DNA of 64,000 bases, taken from assembly GCA_951394405.1 (NCBI GenBank), contig OX596346.1, forward strand, positions 1,302,001-1,366,000, given 5' to 3'. Origin of the DNA: Coprinellus micaceus. Taxonomy: Eukaryota > Basidiomycota > Agaricomycetes > Agaricales > Psathyrellaceae. A model generated the notes under the pieces. It had not been told where the DNA came from. It saw only the letters and a list, made by a program, of their open reading frames with translations, and did no database searches. Below are positions 46,211-57,371 of this stretch, piece by piece (the first letter of the stretch is position 1; each line of letters opens with the position of its first letter). The translations under genes and the position numbers were made by a program.

Positions 46211-47549
46211 TCACTGCTTCCACTTTGAAAAGTCGAATTGACTGTGCGTCCGAGTTATGATTTTCATATAATCGGGCTCATTGGCCGGTGTGATAAACCC
46301 AAGTCTCATGAAGAGATCGATAAGAACTGCCAAACGCATCATACATCAGCGCCCCGAGCTGGTCAACTTGCGTGACCTATCCACTTACCGACCCCACAAT
46401 TGGGCTTGAACTTTCCCGCCTTCAGGTTCGTGATGACTTGATCCTGGGACATGAGCTATGGAAAGGTGAAGGCTGGGTGTCGGTGAGAGGGTACAGGGGT
46501 AATCACCTCAAATGACTCTACTTCCCCATCCAAGGGCTTTGGCTTGAACAAGCTCTTGTCAACTCCTGCCGGAACAGCAATATCATAGAGATATCTGACA
46601 AATGAACGTCATCTGCAACTGCCCGGGACTACACGTGGACCGACCTACTCTATTTCAGGCTGAAGCCATCCCTTAGACGTCCTGCAAGAGGTAAATCTTG
46701 AGCTCCCGACGGGCGGCACAAACCTTGAAAGGTAAAGGCTCACCTAAAGAAGTAGCTGACGGCGCCGGTTGCCTTGATGCGATCGCGAACAAGCTCGTCC
46801 GGAAGGCTGGCTTCCTCCATGCACTCCTTCACGAGAGACTCGAAAGGCGACATCCCGCTAGGTATCCCTCCGGCAACGGTGTTATCCAGGTACCCCGGGA
46901 AGGTCGGCTTGGTCAGGGCTCTGGTGGGAACCCAGATGCGAAGGGCTGCCTGTCCCTGGTCGTCGACGTCCTCTTCATAGATGGTCATATGGACCCCATA
47001 CGTGATTACACCGAATAGGGCACACGCTGAGCGCTCCATCTCGAAGGCATAGTTGAACGGTTGGCCATCCTGGCTGTGATCAGGGTGGTCGCGGGGGCCA
47101 AAGGGATCGGCGTAAACGGCGTACATCTCGTCGCGCCACTTCTTCGGCCCACACACGTCTGCAAATAGTTCTGTGTCCCTCCAGCGTTCGCAGAGTTCCT
47201 TCAGCACCGCGTTCCTCTTCGCCGGCGTGTCTACACCATCGTTGAAACTGATGCAAGGACCGATAGACCTTTCGTTGGCGAGGACCCGGTGCTCGTCCTT
47301 GTTCAATCGAAGCTTCCACACTTGCTCTGTGCCCAGGTCCTTGCTGCGTTCGTTCTCGAGAGCTAGCTGCTTGACGATCGCAGGGCGAAGGAGGCCAACA
47401 ACGGGACTTTCAAGAGCATCAGTCAAGGTGAAGGGGACAAGTTGCTCTGTCTCGGCGTGTTTGGCGTCGTAGAGCACATCGGGTGCATCGCGGCGAAGAT
47501 CGACATTGCCGCACAAGTCGACGATCTGCAAAAAAGATAAGCCAGACAT
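46211..47549 (-). CDS. DUF4743/Nudix hydrolase (Tnr3-type, thiamine diphosphate related)
   Basis: Resembles the N-terminal DUF4743-Nudix part of fission yeast Tnr3 and stand-alone homologues that hydrolyse oxidised thiamine diphosphates; the pyrophosphokinase half is absent. Five exons: 46744-47549, 46649-46681, 46507-46594, 46389-46455, 46211-46326; 369 residues. RIWVPTRALTKPTFPGYLDNTVAGG leads (in two parts) into a Nudix box GGIPSGMSPFESLVKECMEEAS. The usual Glu after Gly is Met, and the REUxEE core reads KECMEE. Downstream WLQPEIEYLYDIAVP and LIDLFMRLGFITP are typical of the family. The start at 47549 (MSGLSF) is chosen over a longer frame because it matches the usual family start. Confidence 0.88.
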
Positions 47550-47860
47550 TCTGGACGTGACAACGCTAAAACGTAACCTCCCGGCGGTCTGCTTGTCCTC
47601 CCCTTTTGGGCCTGCGAGAGTTGATCCGAGATGGAACTGCCGACACAAAGCGCCTGCGTTCCAGCGCTACATTGCTCTTGATTCAGACCTATTGTTTCCT
47701 TCTAGACATGGGCGGCTTGAAATACAACCCGAGGGCTCCAGGTGTTCTTGGCGGTATCTTCCCTCTCCTTTCTCATCTTCCGTCTCTGCAGGTTGTGCGT
47801 TAGGCGCAACGTGGAGGGCATCTGCTTCATGCATGGCAACCACTACTGAACTTTCGTGCA
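47550..47860. promoter_or_regulatory. Divergent promoter of the Nudix and F-box-like genes
   Basis: 311 bp between the two divergent start codons. No TATA box recognised. Confidence 0.45.
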
Positions 47861-49453
47861 ATGCTTCTGAGAAGGTGCGTGAGTCGATCTAGAGATATGG
47901 TAGACGCTGACACCGTGCAAAAGCCTATAACGCTGGTCGATCGACCGGAGCCCGGTGCTGCCGCTACCCTGGAGACATTGACTCCGGGTGGAATGCCCGA
48001 GGACGAGACCTCCATCCACTCCCTTCCCGTAGAACTCCTGGGCAATATCTTTGAGGAGGTTTACCAAGACTGGCTTCTCTTTGCGCTACACCCAGAGCTT
48101 TACTCCGCGCAGCCCGCCTCTTTGAGGTCGCGATCGTGGCAAGGGCTCATGAAGTTGATGCTGCAATTCCCGTACACGCCTGCGGCCGTCTGTCGTTTGT
48201 GGAGGGATGTCATCACTTCCACCCCCAAGTTCTGGACCAGGGCAGTCGCTTTCGTCGACACAAATGATCCATTAGCTGCCCTGTCGAACCTCAGGCGCGT
48301 GTTAGAGTACTCGCGAGAGTTACCCGTCATTGTGGCGGTCGTCCGCAAGAGCTACAACCTGCGCTACGACAAGGAGGAGGGCATCAATGTCTCGCTCATC
48401 ATGGACGTCCTCCTCCCCAATCTCCACCGGTTCCAAGACATGTACTTCCACCTCAATCAAAGCTCGTCACTCCCGTCCATTTTGCGCTTCATCAAGCAGA
48501 ATCGTCCTCCCTCCCTCTCGAGGCTAGCGCTACATTGCGACATCGATGACGGGGAGAACCTAGATGGTAGCGGGGGCAATGCGTTGAGCATGATCAAGGA
48601 CGCGCGGTCTGCTTTGACGACCCTCAAGGTGGACGGCCGAAATCTTCTCTCCATCTGTGACAACCCATCCCTTTGGTCCCTCGTCTTTACGAACCTCAAA
48701 TGCCTCACCATCGAGCGCCTCCAACCATCCGAACTCCGTCAGCGAAACCTCTCCCTCACCTCCACCGTCGAATTCGTCAGTAAGCTCCCCAACCTCGAGG
48801 TCCTTACTATCCGGGACGTCGTGTTCGAGGTATCACCTCGCATCTCCGGAGTAACGAACCCCACCATCACGGTCTCTGACCTCATTCTCGAAGACCTTTC
48901 CGATGGTGTCGTGAAGAGCCTCTTCGACCACGCCACCATTGCTCCAACTTACATGCTCATGCGTAACGTCCCCATCGACGAGCTACCCCAGATCCCCCAG
49001 CCACTGTACCTCGAGCTTTCGGAAATTAGCACGGACCAGGATCTCGAAGACTTCCTCTGCTTCTGGGACGGAGAAGTCCTCGCTCTCCGCTCGTGCAATG
49101 GGTTCGACGACAGCCTTCTGGGCATGTTCCAAGCCGAAATTGCACCCCCCTACCACGTCATGCTCTCCCCCAGCCTCCGCGAGCTCCACGTCCAGGACTG
49201 CCCTCAATTCACTGCCAACGCCCTTCGGTCGATGATCCAGGCGCGCAAGGAGTTCGTCCAACGCCCGGAGAACAAGCAGCTGGGATTGGCGTACATCTCG
49301 GAAGTATTTGTGTGTGGCATGGGCCCCATACTCAGCGAAGGAGATGCAAGATGGTTCAGGAGCAATCTCAAGACCTTCATCTGGAGTACTATCCAAGGGG
49401 ACGGAGGGTCTTGCCACTTGGACCAGGACAGTTGTGTGCCGTTTACTATTTAA
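47861..49453 (+). CDS. F-box-like domain protein with leucine-rich repeats
   Basis: Probable substrate adaptor of an SCF ubiquitin ligase, a family greatly expanded in mushroom-forming fungi. Single exon, 530 residues. The F-box-like motif is at about residues 53-120: IHSLPVELLGNIFEEVYQDW, then after a typical insertion AAVCRLWRDVITSTPKFWTRA. The rest has irregular leucine-rich repeats, for example LPNLEVLTIRDVVF and SLRELHVQDCPQFT. An alternative Met at 47897 is possible. The substrate is unknown. Confidence 0.9.
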   Translation: MLLRRCVSRSRDMVDADTVQKPITLVDRPEPGAAATLETLTPGGMPEDETSIHSLPVELLGNIFEEVYQDWLLFALHPELYSAQPASLRSRSWQGLMKLMLQFPYTPAAVCRLWRDVITSTPKFWTRAVAFVDTNDPLAALSNLRRVLEYSRELPVIVAVVRKSYNLRYDKEEGINVSLIMDVLLPNLHRFQDMYFHLNQSSSLPSILRFIKQNRPPSLSRLALHCDIDDGENLDGSGGNALSMIKDARSALTTLKVDGRNLLSICDNPSLWSLVFTNLKCLTIERLQPSELRQRNLSLTSTVEFVSKLPNLEVLTIRDVVFEVSPRISGVTNPTITVSDLILEDLSDGVVKSLFDHATIAPTYMLMRNVPIDELPQIPQPLYLELSEISTDQDLEDFLCFWDGEVLALRSCNGFDDSLLGMFQAEIAPPYHVMLSPSLRELHVQDCPQFTANALRSMIQARKEFVQRPENKQLGLAYISEVFVCGMGPILSEGDARWFRSNLKTFIWSTIQGDGGSCHLDQDSCVPFTI

Positions 49454-50376
49454 TGACTCGTTACGATCTTTCATGTCGCCCTCCGTTCACATTGTTTGGG
49501 ATTCGATACATTTTCTTTAACGACCCCTGACGATGATTAGTATCTACGAATACCTCACGTATCAGATAGACTTACCGTAACATTACTTCACGCTGGTTCG
49601 TCCAGATCTTTGGGAATATAAACATACCCCTTGCAGTTGAGTGATTTCCGCAGGGCCGTTCCAATTCCGCCGAATTTTCAGTTTCTCCTGCTCTCGACCT
49701 TGCTCCCAAAGCACCTCGAACCGTCCGAGAACATGAGACTGCGGTAACTTCTCAATCTCCGGGTATCTTATAAGTAGCCTAACCCCTTCGGAACGGCATC
49801 CGCCCAATTTCTTTCCACAGCGGCAGCACCCTGGAACATACGATGCCTCTTTTACACGATTCGAGGTGTCATGGGGTGCCCCGAATCGGATATGAACACA
49901 CCCTGACACACGTAGAGTCAATTCAGGGTGTCGTTTGGATACTTTGGGGATCGGATACGACCGGGAGTGGCGGGGATTGGCAGGTCAAACGAAGGTACAA
50001 GAGTCCCTGAACTATGTCAGCTTGCCATTATGAAGGAGCCACCTGCACTTACACGTGGACCCACATAAATCCCCGAAAATCACATCTACGCATCCCGTGT
50101 CCGTGAGCTATCGTGGGTTGTCGTTAATTGTCGTCACTAGCAATACAAATGATATCTAGAATAACAGAAGTTCCATCCCAAACGTGTCGTAGAGGCTACA
50201 GAGATCGAAAGTGCTTACGGATAAGTCTATGCCAGTCCCCCTCAAGTCCGCCACATATAGATTAATACACGGTGCCGGTGCCGGTGACGGGGACGATGAC
50301 ACCACCACCATCATTGCTTTCCGATTTTCTTTAATTCCTTTGTGCGTCCATGCCTATTTTGTCGACCTTGCACCAA
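49454..50376. other. Convergent intergenic region
   Basis: About 920 bp between the stops of the F-box-like gene and the MFS transporter. A minus-strand frame of 112 codons (49583-49921) has no features. A short GGTGCC-type microsatellite lies near 50270-50290. Confidence 0.45.
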
Positions 50377-52600
50377 TCACAGCATCTGGGTGCCCTTCTT
50401 CCGCGCTGTGAAGAACCTTGCAATCGCAAAGCAGACCGCACCCGACCCAACGCACATCCCGGAAAATACGATCGGCCGCCACCAGATGAATTGGGAGGTC
50501 AAGAGTGCACCAGCAATGGGCGTTCCTGGAGGAGGGCCAAAGTTTAGCGCTGGTCACACGCGAGATGAAGGCACCTCGGCAAGGTAAATGGAACGAATAA
50601 GAAGTGGGGCTCGGAAATGAATGTGAAATCGATGGAGGCTGATTATGACGCAAGAGTCTAGTACTCACCGACGAGGCCGCCGATACCTGTGTGTGTAGAA
50701 GTATGAGCTAGAGTTCGAGGAAGTTGAGTTGACGGAGGACTGACCTGTAAACACAAAGCACACGCCCATACGTGCCCCGATCTCATAGTCGTGGCTCGAC
50801 AGCGAGGTGATCATCGGGGGTAGTAGGCTTGCATCTATAATCCAATGGGTTCCGCGAAGATGCGACGAGGGAGGAGAATAAAAGGAAGAGTGGTTAGCTT
50901 GGATTCGGAATACCCGGAAATTAAGAAGAAGTGAGGTTGGGAACTCACAAGCTCCAGAGAAGAATCCAAACAAGATGGCAAATGCAATCGTCCCGGGTGC
51001 GTTGTCGATGGCCAACGTTACGAAGACCAAAATAGATGCAATCGTGACGCATGGAACGACAGTATTCCATACTCCAAAGTAGTTCGCGAATAGGTTAGGA
51101 ACAATGCGACCAACGGCGCTAGCCCCGTTCAAAATCGCAATCTACGCACAGTTAGCCGGGAAAAGTAGGCCAGGCAGAAATCAAGGGACTCACCGTGTAA
51201 AATGCGAGTCCCTGACTGATCCCATTCTTAATCGAGTTAAGCTGGAGGAAGTAGATGGGGTAGTAAAGACCCGCGAAGACGAAGACCGTCCTGGCAGTCA
51301 TGCATCAGCCGTGTCCCCTTGTCAATCTAGGTCCCAATAACGCAGACGCACCCTAGGATCGTCACGGCGTATGGGCCGTCTTTTAGGAACTTCCTGAAGC
51401 TCTCTATGGTCCCTATCCTGTGCGCCTTGGTACTCGTGTACCTCGGCTTCATCAGGAATATCGCAATGATCAGGAGCCCAGCGTTGAGGCTGGCGCTAGC
51501 CCGGACACCATTGCGGAAGCCAAGGGATCCGTAAAACCAGGCATTGAGCATCATTGGATGGATCGCGCCACCTAATGCCGATCCCTGGGGTCGTGGCCTT
51601 AGCCAGTAGAAGATCGGGTAGGGATGGGGACGAACCGAAACAGCAATTCCTGTAGCAAAAGGCCTTCGCTTTCGGAAATACTGTGACAGGATGCCCATCC
51701 CAGGAATGTACATGAGGCCGATCGCAAGGCCAGTCCCGACACCTTGTAGCAGGAACACCTACAGAGTCAACCGACAGGTTAGAATCGGGTCCACCCAAGA
51801 TACAATTGCTCAATCTTTGACTAACCTGCCATAAATTTTCGGCCTGAGTGATCGAAACCATGTAAGTGCAGAATACCAGGAGGACGGAGCCTCCGATCAT
51901 TAGGTGATAGCTGCAAAATAAGAGGTATTCTTTAGCAGGTTGTTGAGGGATAAAGTCGACGGGTGCTCACAAGTAGCCATTGTCAAACGCCCTGCCGGCG
52001 ACGATTCCAGTCGATAACACCAGGAATAATTGCACGCTTCCTATCCAGCTGCCACATGATGATGTCAAGGTAAGCGCCACTTTGACGCCGGCAAGACCTC
52101 ACCTTATCTGTGCTGATGTATACTTTTCGGAGAGATAGATTCGAACGTAATAATCTGGGCCACATTCAGGGGTCGCGGAGCTTGGAGGCGGAAGCGTTAC
52201 GTGCCATTATAGACGCCATAAGCGTTAGTGTACCTGAAATTCGCGTTTCATGAGTTTTAAAGGTTGCGCATGGGCTTCACCTAATCTTACCCAAAGCTAC
52301 AGAATTGGGTGATCCAGCTAAGATGGGAAGCTGTCAGGGTGAACGAACTAGCCAGAGAAAGACAGGGACAACTCACACTCCAGCGACCACCAGCCATGCT
52401 CGCAATCCTCCCTCTGGCAGTTCGTTGGTAGTGGGGCTGGCTAATGCCTCCTCGACTTTGCTAGGTTCTATGACGCCACCCTTCTCGCAAACAGTGTCAT
52501 CGTCCATCGTTCTTGACGTAGGTAGCGGAGAGGGGGAGCGAGTATCGTCGTGCACATCGCTGGACGACCTGGGGAGGGACAGGGATGTCCGGCTATGCAT
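50377..52600 (-). CDS. MFS transporter, monocarboxylate transporter (SLC16/MCH) type
   Basis: Predicted plasma-membrane transporter of the major facilitator superfamily. About eleven exons, with introns placed between membrane helices. The N-terminal cytoplasmic part is Ser/Asp-rich and ends in LPEGGLRAWLVVAGV, the typical entry to helix 1. Further pieces: DYYVRIYLSEKYTSTDKV, SWIGSVQLFLVLSTGIVAGRAFDNGY, GVGTGLAIGLMYIPGMGILSQYF with RKRRPFATGIAVSGSALGG (the MCT signature after helix 5), and GRIVPNLFANYFG. It ends TPIAGALLTSQFIWWRPIVF then ARFFTARKKGTQML. The start at 52600 has a CACCATG context. Substrate unknown; yeast Mch proteins suggest small organic acids or riboflavin. Confidence 0.88.
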
Positions 52601-54387
52601 GGTGAGGAAAGGATGAAAGGAAGGACATCTGAAAAACATCCATCACTGGAATTATAACCGAAGGAAAACCCCCTTTCGAAATCGCGATCCCCTGGCAGCG
52701 GGGTTGTGGGCTTCGGAACGCTGCTGGGGCCTGATTTGGGGGTATGCAGAAGATAAACGACGCAAGATGTGGATCGGTCCCATGTCCATAGATGCCGTTT
52801 CCATTCAATCGGAGCACGACTTGCAGGGTGGTCCGGAAGGTATATCCGACCGGCGGCAGGGTGCGGCAAGGGAGCAATTGCCCCTGGGGAACGCCGCTTG
52901 TTGCCCCTCTGGGAGCACCGATCCTTGCGTCACATGCCCGTACCCACCGATGCGCTATGCGGGGTTCAGAACAGGATTGTGGATGCTAGACACATCGCCC
53001 GCTGCCGGCGGCACGCCTTTTATACGTACGCTGGGCATTGATTGCCGCGAGGGTTCTGAGCCATGCTACCTCCGCTGTTGCGCCTGTAGAAGGTTTTCCG
53101 CACTGAGTTCTGAGAGAGAATACCTGATAATAAAGAACTCACCCCCTGACATCGTTTCCCAGCCGGACTTCCTCAACGCCACGGTATCCATGCATGCACG
53201 AGAGGTCGCTTCTCCATGGGACAGGAAGTTCAATTCCGGAGCTTGGCTGCCAAAGAATACGGATATGGTGCCCAGCTGAGACACGGGCGCTTATGCTGTT
53301 GCTCAGTCAGCATGGCTGGACTACGATCATGCCGTACCTGCACCACAAAGATGCGCAACCGCAGGCAAGGCCTAAAAAGGTATTTCAAATAATGCCCTGC
53401 CTCTTAAAATAGGAGTAGATATTCGCAAGATGTTGCGTAACGTGAACATGCAACGTGCCAGTCACTCGTTAAATGCCATCCGACTGAGAAATGTCTAGCG
53501 CGGGGACGCACCCAGCTAGGACACTGTCTAATTCGCAAGTCAGCATTCCGGGAGTGGTTGGCGACGGTGCGACATACCGGGACCATACCATTCGCTAAGA
53601 AGCATGCGGTCGACGCATTCCGACGGCCCAGGAAGACGGGACCGCAAAAATATTCCCTGCGACTATTTCCGTGCATGGCAGCCTTCCCGGGGAACTACTT
53701 ACGTCGAGTGGTTGCCGCAGACAGAGATCCCTTCTTCATTCTCAGGCTGCTGCTTCTCTTGTATCGACGTTTTTTTGAGGGGAGAGGGAGAGACGAAATG
53801 GCAAGTCCAATGCGAAACGGACGCCAAGGGTTCGCGAACACTTGGCCACGGGTGCTGGGTGCTATCGCTGGGTAGACAGAGATGCCTGGACATGCACCGC
53901 GCCCCCATTGAAGAGATACGAGTCATCGGGTTGGAGTCAGCGTCCCGCCATCCTCATCCAAGTTTGGCGACTTGGACCAGGCCCGGACTACCCGTGCCCC
54001 ATCCGGCTGGTTGAAGGAGTGGGTTGACTCAAGGACGCCCCAGCAATCCCGATAATTGGGGAAATCGTGGATTAGTGCTGGGAACAGACCGCAAAAGACA
54101 AGTGTCCAAGAGTCTTCCGCCTTGGGTGAGGACAGGGAAGCGGGGGGAATGAACACACCGTACGAATGTGGGCGGGCACGAAGGATCCATATCTCCGAGA
54201 GTACGCAACCTTAGACAAGGCCTCAAGGGAGAGGTAGAACACCCTTATCCACACAAGAGGGTAGCATGGATATTTGCCTGCGAGCTCGGTAGTCGACAGA
54301 GTATGTCGCAAACGATGGCGGACTAGGGCCGGTTCCGGGAGTCCATCACCGCGGCCAAGGAGTTAGCATTGGCGCCCCGAGTGCCAT

Positions 54388-54657
54388 GTGGTATCCACAA
54401 TGTCGTATTCTGGTAGCTTCGTGACCAGCAAAAGGCATAGATATAGATTTGAGTTTAACTCGGTGGTGTTGGAGAAAAGCGAGGGGCTCCCACCGGAGCT
54501 TTCCGTTGAAACCAACAAGATCAAGAGCTGGCCATCACTAGTTTATGGGGTCCCTCCCGATTGGGCGTTATTTCCGGAGGGCCTGGGGTCCTCGATCAAA
54601 GTTTCCATATGCGAAAGGCACATCAGGGTTGACTGGTCGCCGTCGTCGGGCGTCTAA
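54388..54657 (+). CDS. Possible short ORF or exon
   Basis: 89 codons from an ATG, with a mixed, charged composition (RHRYRFEFNSVVLEKSEG, IKVSICERHIRVDW). No domain is recognised and no neighbouring exon can be joined. It could be an exon remnant. Confidence 0.2.
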   Translation: MVSTMSYSGSFVTSKRHRYRFEFNSVVLEKSEGLPPELSVETNKIKSWPSLVYGVPPDWALFPEGLGSSIKVSICERHIRVDWSPSSGV

Positions 54658-54752
54658 TTGTAATTAGGGCTACTCTACAATACGGGCGACAAATATAATG
54701 CTTCTTGACTGGAGAGGGACATATTGGAGAGCTTGAGGTGTGTGAGAGACTC

Positions 54753-55176
54753 AATATTGCCCGCTTTCGTCCGAGATGGGTTCAAACTTGAAAGTTGAAA
54801 CAGTTAAGCTGCTCACCATAGTGTTCGCTATACAGAAATAGTCTATACTTGATGCTTGCAGCACAGGCCATTTCCTCCTTTTGTTCTTGCGCCCGTATTT
54901 TCCTTTGCAGCACACCACCGCACTTACCATGGCCTCTGTGTTGATCAATCCCAGAGACGCCGCGAGACTTGCCGAGAAGAGTAATGACCGTTCCGCAGAT
55001 GTCACATTGTACTTACATACTCGCTCCTGCCCAGTTCCTGCTGGACTTTTGACGTCGTACACCTGTAGTGTTATCTGTTTGTCGTCTCCAGGGACCACAA
55101 AGACAACCGTTGCATTAGTTAGAAGCCGCAGTTCGGACGCCTTTGGTTTTCTTGGCTGTTTTGGGGCTCGCGAGAG
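54753..55176 (-). pseudogene. Possible gene remnant, minus strand
   Basis: An open stretch reads PSIDITLSRAPKQPRKPKAS, then ATVVFVVPGDDKQITLQVYD and VKSPAGTGQE, which looks like real protein. It is followed by GTATGT and GTAAGT donor-like motifs. I could not find a start codon, a matching upstream exon or a known family. Either a decayed gene or a short exon of an unrecognised one. Confidence 0.25.
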
Positions 55177-55638
55177 GGTAATGTCGATGGAGGGGAAACA
55201 ATCTTATGGAATTCGTAGTCTACAGTGTTTTATGGCTACTTTCAAAGCCCCTTCACATCGGGGAAGAGGTGGTCATGTCTTACGCTCGAGCGTGCCAGCC
55301 AAATGTTTTAGGAAATATTGATGCAGGACCCCAGGAGTACGGAAATACGTCCCAAAACGGGGAGGACCCGGTAACTAGTGATTGCCGGCTTGCGGCCTAG
55401 TGGGATCCTCGGAAAACTCCGGTGGGAGCCCCTCGGAGAAAAGCAAGTGCTGCAGCAGGACGCAACCCGGGGCTAGCTGGGTTAGGGTTTGAATTGGATC
55501 TCCGAACGGGTGTTGCCGGTTCCGTTCCGTTCTCTTCTAACTTGGTATCTCGCTCTTCATTTTCCTGACAGAATGCCTGCCTCAGGTGTATTTTCATCCT
55601 CCCTTGCACACTAGTCAAGCTCAAGCTGCCAGTGGAAG

Positions 55639-56202
55639 CCAAGAGGTGGCAGATCGTGGAATAACGGACATTGGATCTGGGCCCATTGTGACCGAGGTGA
55701 TGCCAACTCGGAGATGTCCGAACTTCGGCATCGACGGCACTCACCCAAATCCTGCTATCGCTCTACGATGGTTAGCAGTGCTGAGGAGAAGAAGAGTACA
55801 GGAAAGGCTTTACTAAGCCACTGGAGAGAGGTTGAGATCCCGTGGTGTGTTTCTTTCCCCGAGCACTTGCGTCAACTATTGGATTAAACGGGCGTACATG
55901 AGCCCAATCTTACATGCAATTATCCTCTCTTGCTGAGGTTCTGCGCATCCCAAGGCGTCGGCTGAGGGGCTTGCACGCAGCGTCTCTGAAAGTTTTGCCT
56001 GCGTTCTCCACGTCACAGAGCGGAACGAGCGCCAATCGCCAACGAATCCCTGGCGACATTGAAGCCAAGTTGGAGATGCCGTGCTTGCCGTATAATTTGG
56101 GGCTGTGCATTTTCGTGGGGAACTACCGCTTTTGGGGGGACAAGGGGGGGGGGATGTACCCGTGAGAACGTGTGCAAGATCCTGGGATCTGCCACCTCTT
56201 GG
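55639..56202. repeat. 17-bp perfect inverted repeat, 530 bp apart
   Basis: CCAAGAGGTGGCAGATC at 55639-55655 and GATCTGCCACCTCTTGG at 56186-56202 are exact reverse complements. They could mark the ends of a small non-autonomous element inside the gene-poor region, but no target-site duplication was confirmed. Confidence 0.6.
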
Positions 56203-56884
56203 TGGAAGCTCCCGTTGGTGTTGAATATCTCCGAACCCTCTCGAAATTGATACGCGTAACTCGGAGTGTTACCTAGTACTCACTAGCGCCGGCAGATAAT
56301 CAGGGTCTCCTTCGAACTTTCGACGTTTAAACACCCGGTGCCCAAGTATCGCGGATATGCAAGCCGGTCTTGCTTTCATTTCTTGCAATCGAGCTGCGTG
56401 TACTGAACCAGGAACCATGGCTTGACTCCCTGGTCGATGCGCTCGACCCCGGTTTGACTAGTGGCGCAAATGGGCTTAACGGTCTGGCCGAGCCTGTTTT
56501 AGCGGGGTACACTCGGGTACATGATGGACCCTACCTTCTGGGATCGCACTCGCTTGCCAACCAATTGACATTCGGTCCCGCTACCCTGGCTTGTAGGCTC
56601 GCCTCGACCCTCCTTTCGCGCCGTTCGTCCCTTCGAAATTCGACCTCCTCCATCCGCGCTATTGTTATATCATCTGTCCCCCGGCCTGTCATTCGAGCCC
56701 TTCCAAGTCACACCCATCTTGTGGAGTGGGAAAGCTGCGCTTTAGCAATCAGGCCAAACGCAGACTGCGATTTACGAGAACGAACTTCCCTCTACCTAGC
56801 CATTCTCCCACCAGGTGTCGGATCGAAGCTTCATGTTACCAAGCTGCTCGAGGTGCTAAATTGCTGTTTGAGCAGCGCTCCCAA

Positions 56885-57113
56885 ATATGCTTAGGCCCTC
56901 CCGTATGCCGTCTTCGGCGACAGGGTTTTGGCCGTGGTGACGGAATCCGAACACGCCCAAAAACAGCTTCGCGACGACCCTGACGCCGATGGATATACAT
57001 CTCCCCTCGGCCAAAGGTAAAAAATACGGTTGGTGTTCCACGACACCTTCGCCAGCTAAACGACGCGACTCTCCCGACGTTTCATGGCGTTGTCGTCGAA
57101 ATTGGATGACCTT
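56885..57113 (+). pseudogene. Possible broken coding fragment
   Basis: One frame reads YAVFGDRVLAVVTESEHAQK and continues RDDPDADGYTSPLGQ. After a stop it continues in another frame with VKNTVGVPRHLRQLNDATLP and FHGVVVEIG. The two halves look like parts of one protein broken by a frameshift or an unrecognised short intron. The family is unknown. Confidence 0.25.
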
Positions 57114-57256
57114 TGGCAGCGGCGAGGCTAAGCAAAGTCAAAAAGCCATACAGTGGACTCGGATGTCCCGATCAATGACAGCGGGATCATTCCGTGGCGA
57201 GCGAGGAAGAGACTAGCAATTAGCGGGCGCTTCTAAAGTCACGGCCCTGACGCAGC

Positions 57257-57263
57257 TATAAAA
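57257..57263 (+). promoter_or_regulatory. TATA box of the hydrophobin gene
   Basis: TATAAAA about 110 bp upstream of the hydrophobin start, as expected for a strongly expressed, stage-regulated gene. Confidence 0.6.
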
Positions 57264-57371
57264 GTTAGACCCACGTCGTGGGGTGCTGTCAGGTTTCTTT
57301 CTGCCTACACCCTTCTTCCCCTTCGCTCTAGTCGTTGTCGTCGTCGACCTCGCCGTTCACCGTTGTTCATC

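Larger units (their letters stand above)
52601..57371. other. 4.8 kb gene-poor region with coding-like scraps
   Basis: The longest stretch without a convincing gene. Several short frames look partly protein-like (see 54388-54657, 54753-55176, 56885-57113), but they cannot be joined into one gene. The rest shows nothing recognisable. The right end contains the hydrophobin promoter. Confidence 0.5.

Noticed and set aside
49583..49921. 112-codon minus-strand frame after the F-box-like gene
   Set aside because: No recognisable features and no splice partners; probably chance.
52704..53279. 191-codon plus-strand frame upstream of the MFS gene
   Set aside because: Cys/Pro/Arg-rich composition without pattern, overlapping other frames; probably non-coding promoter region.
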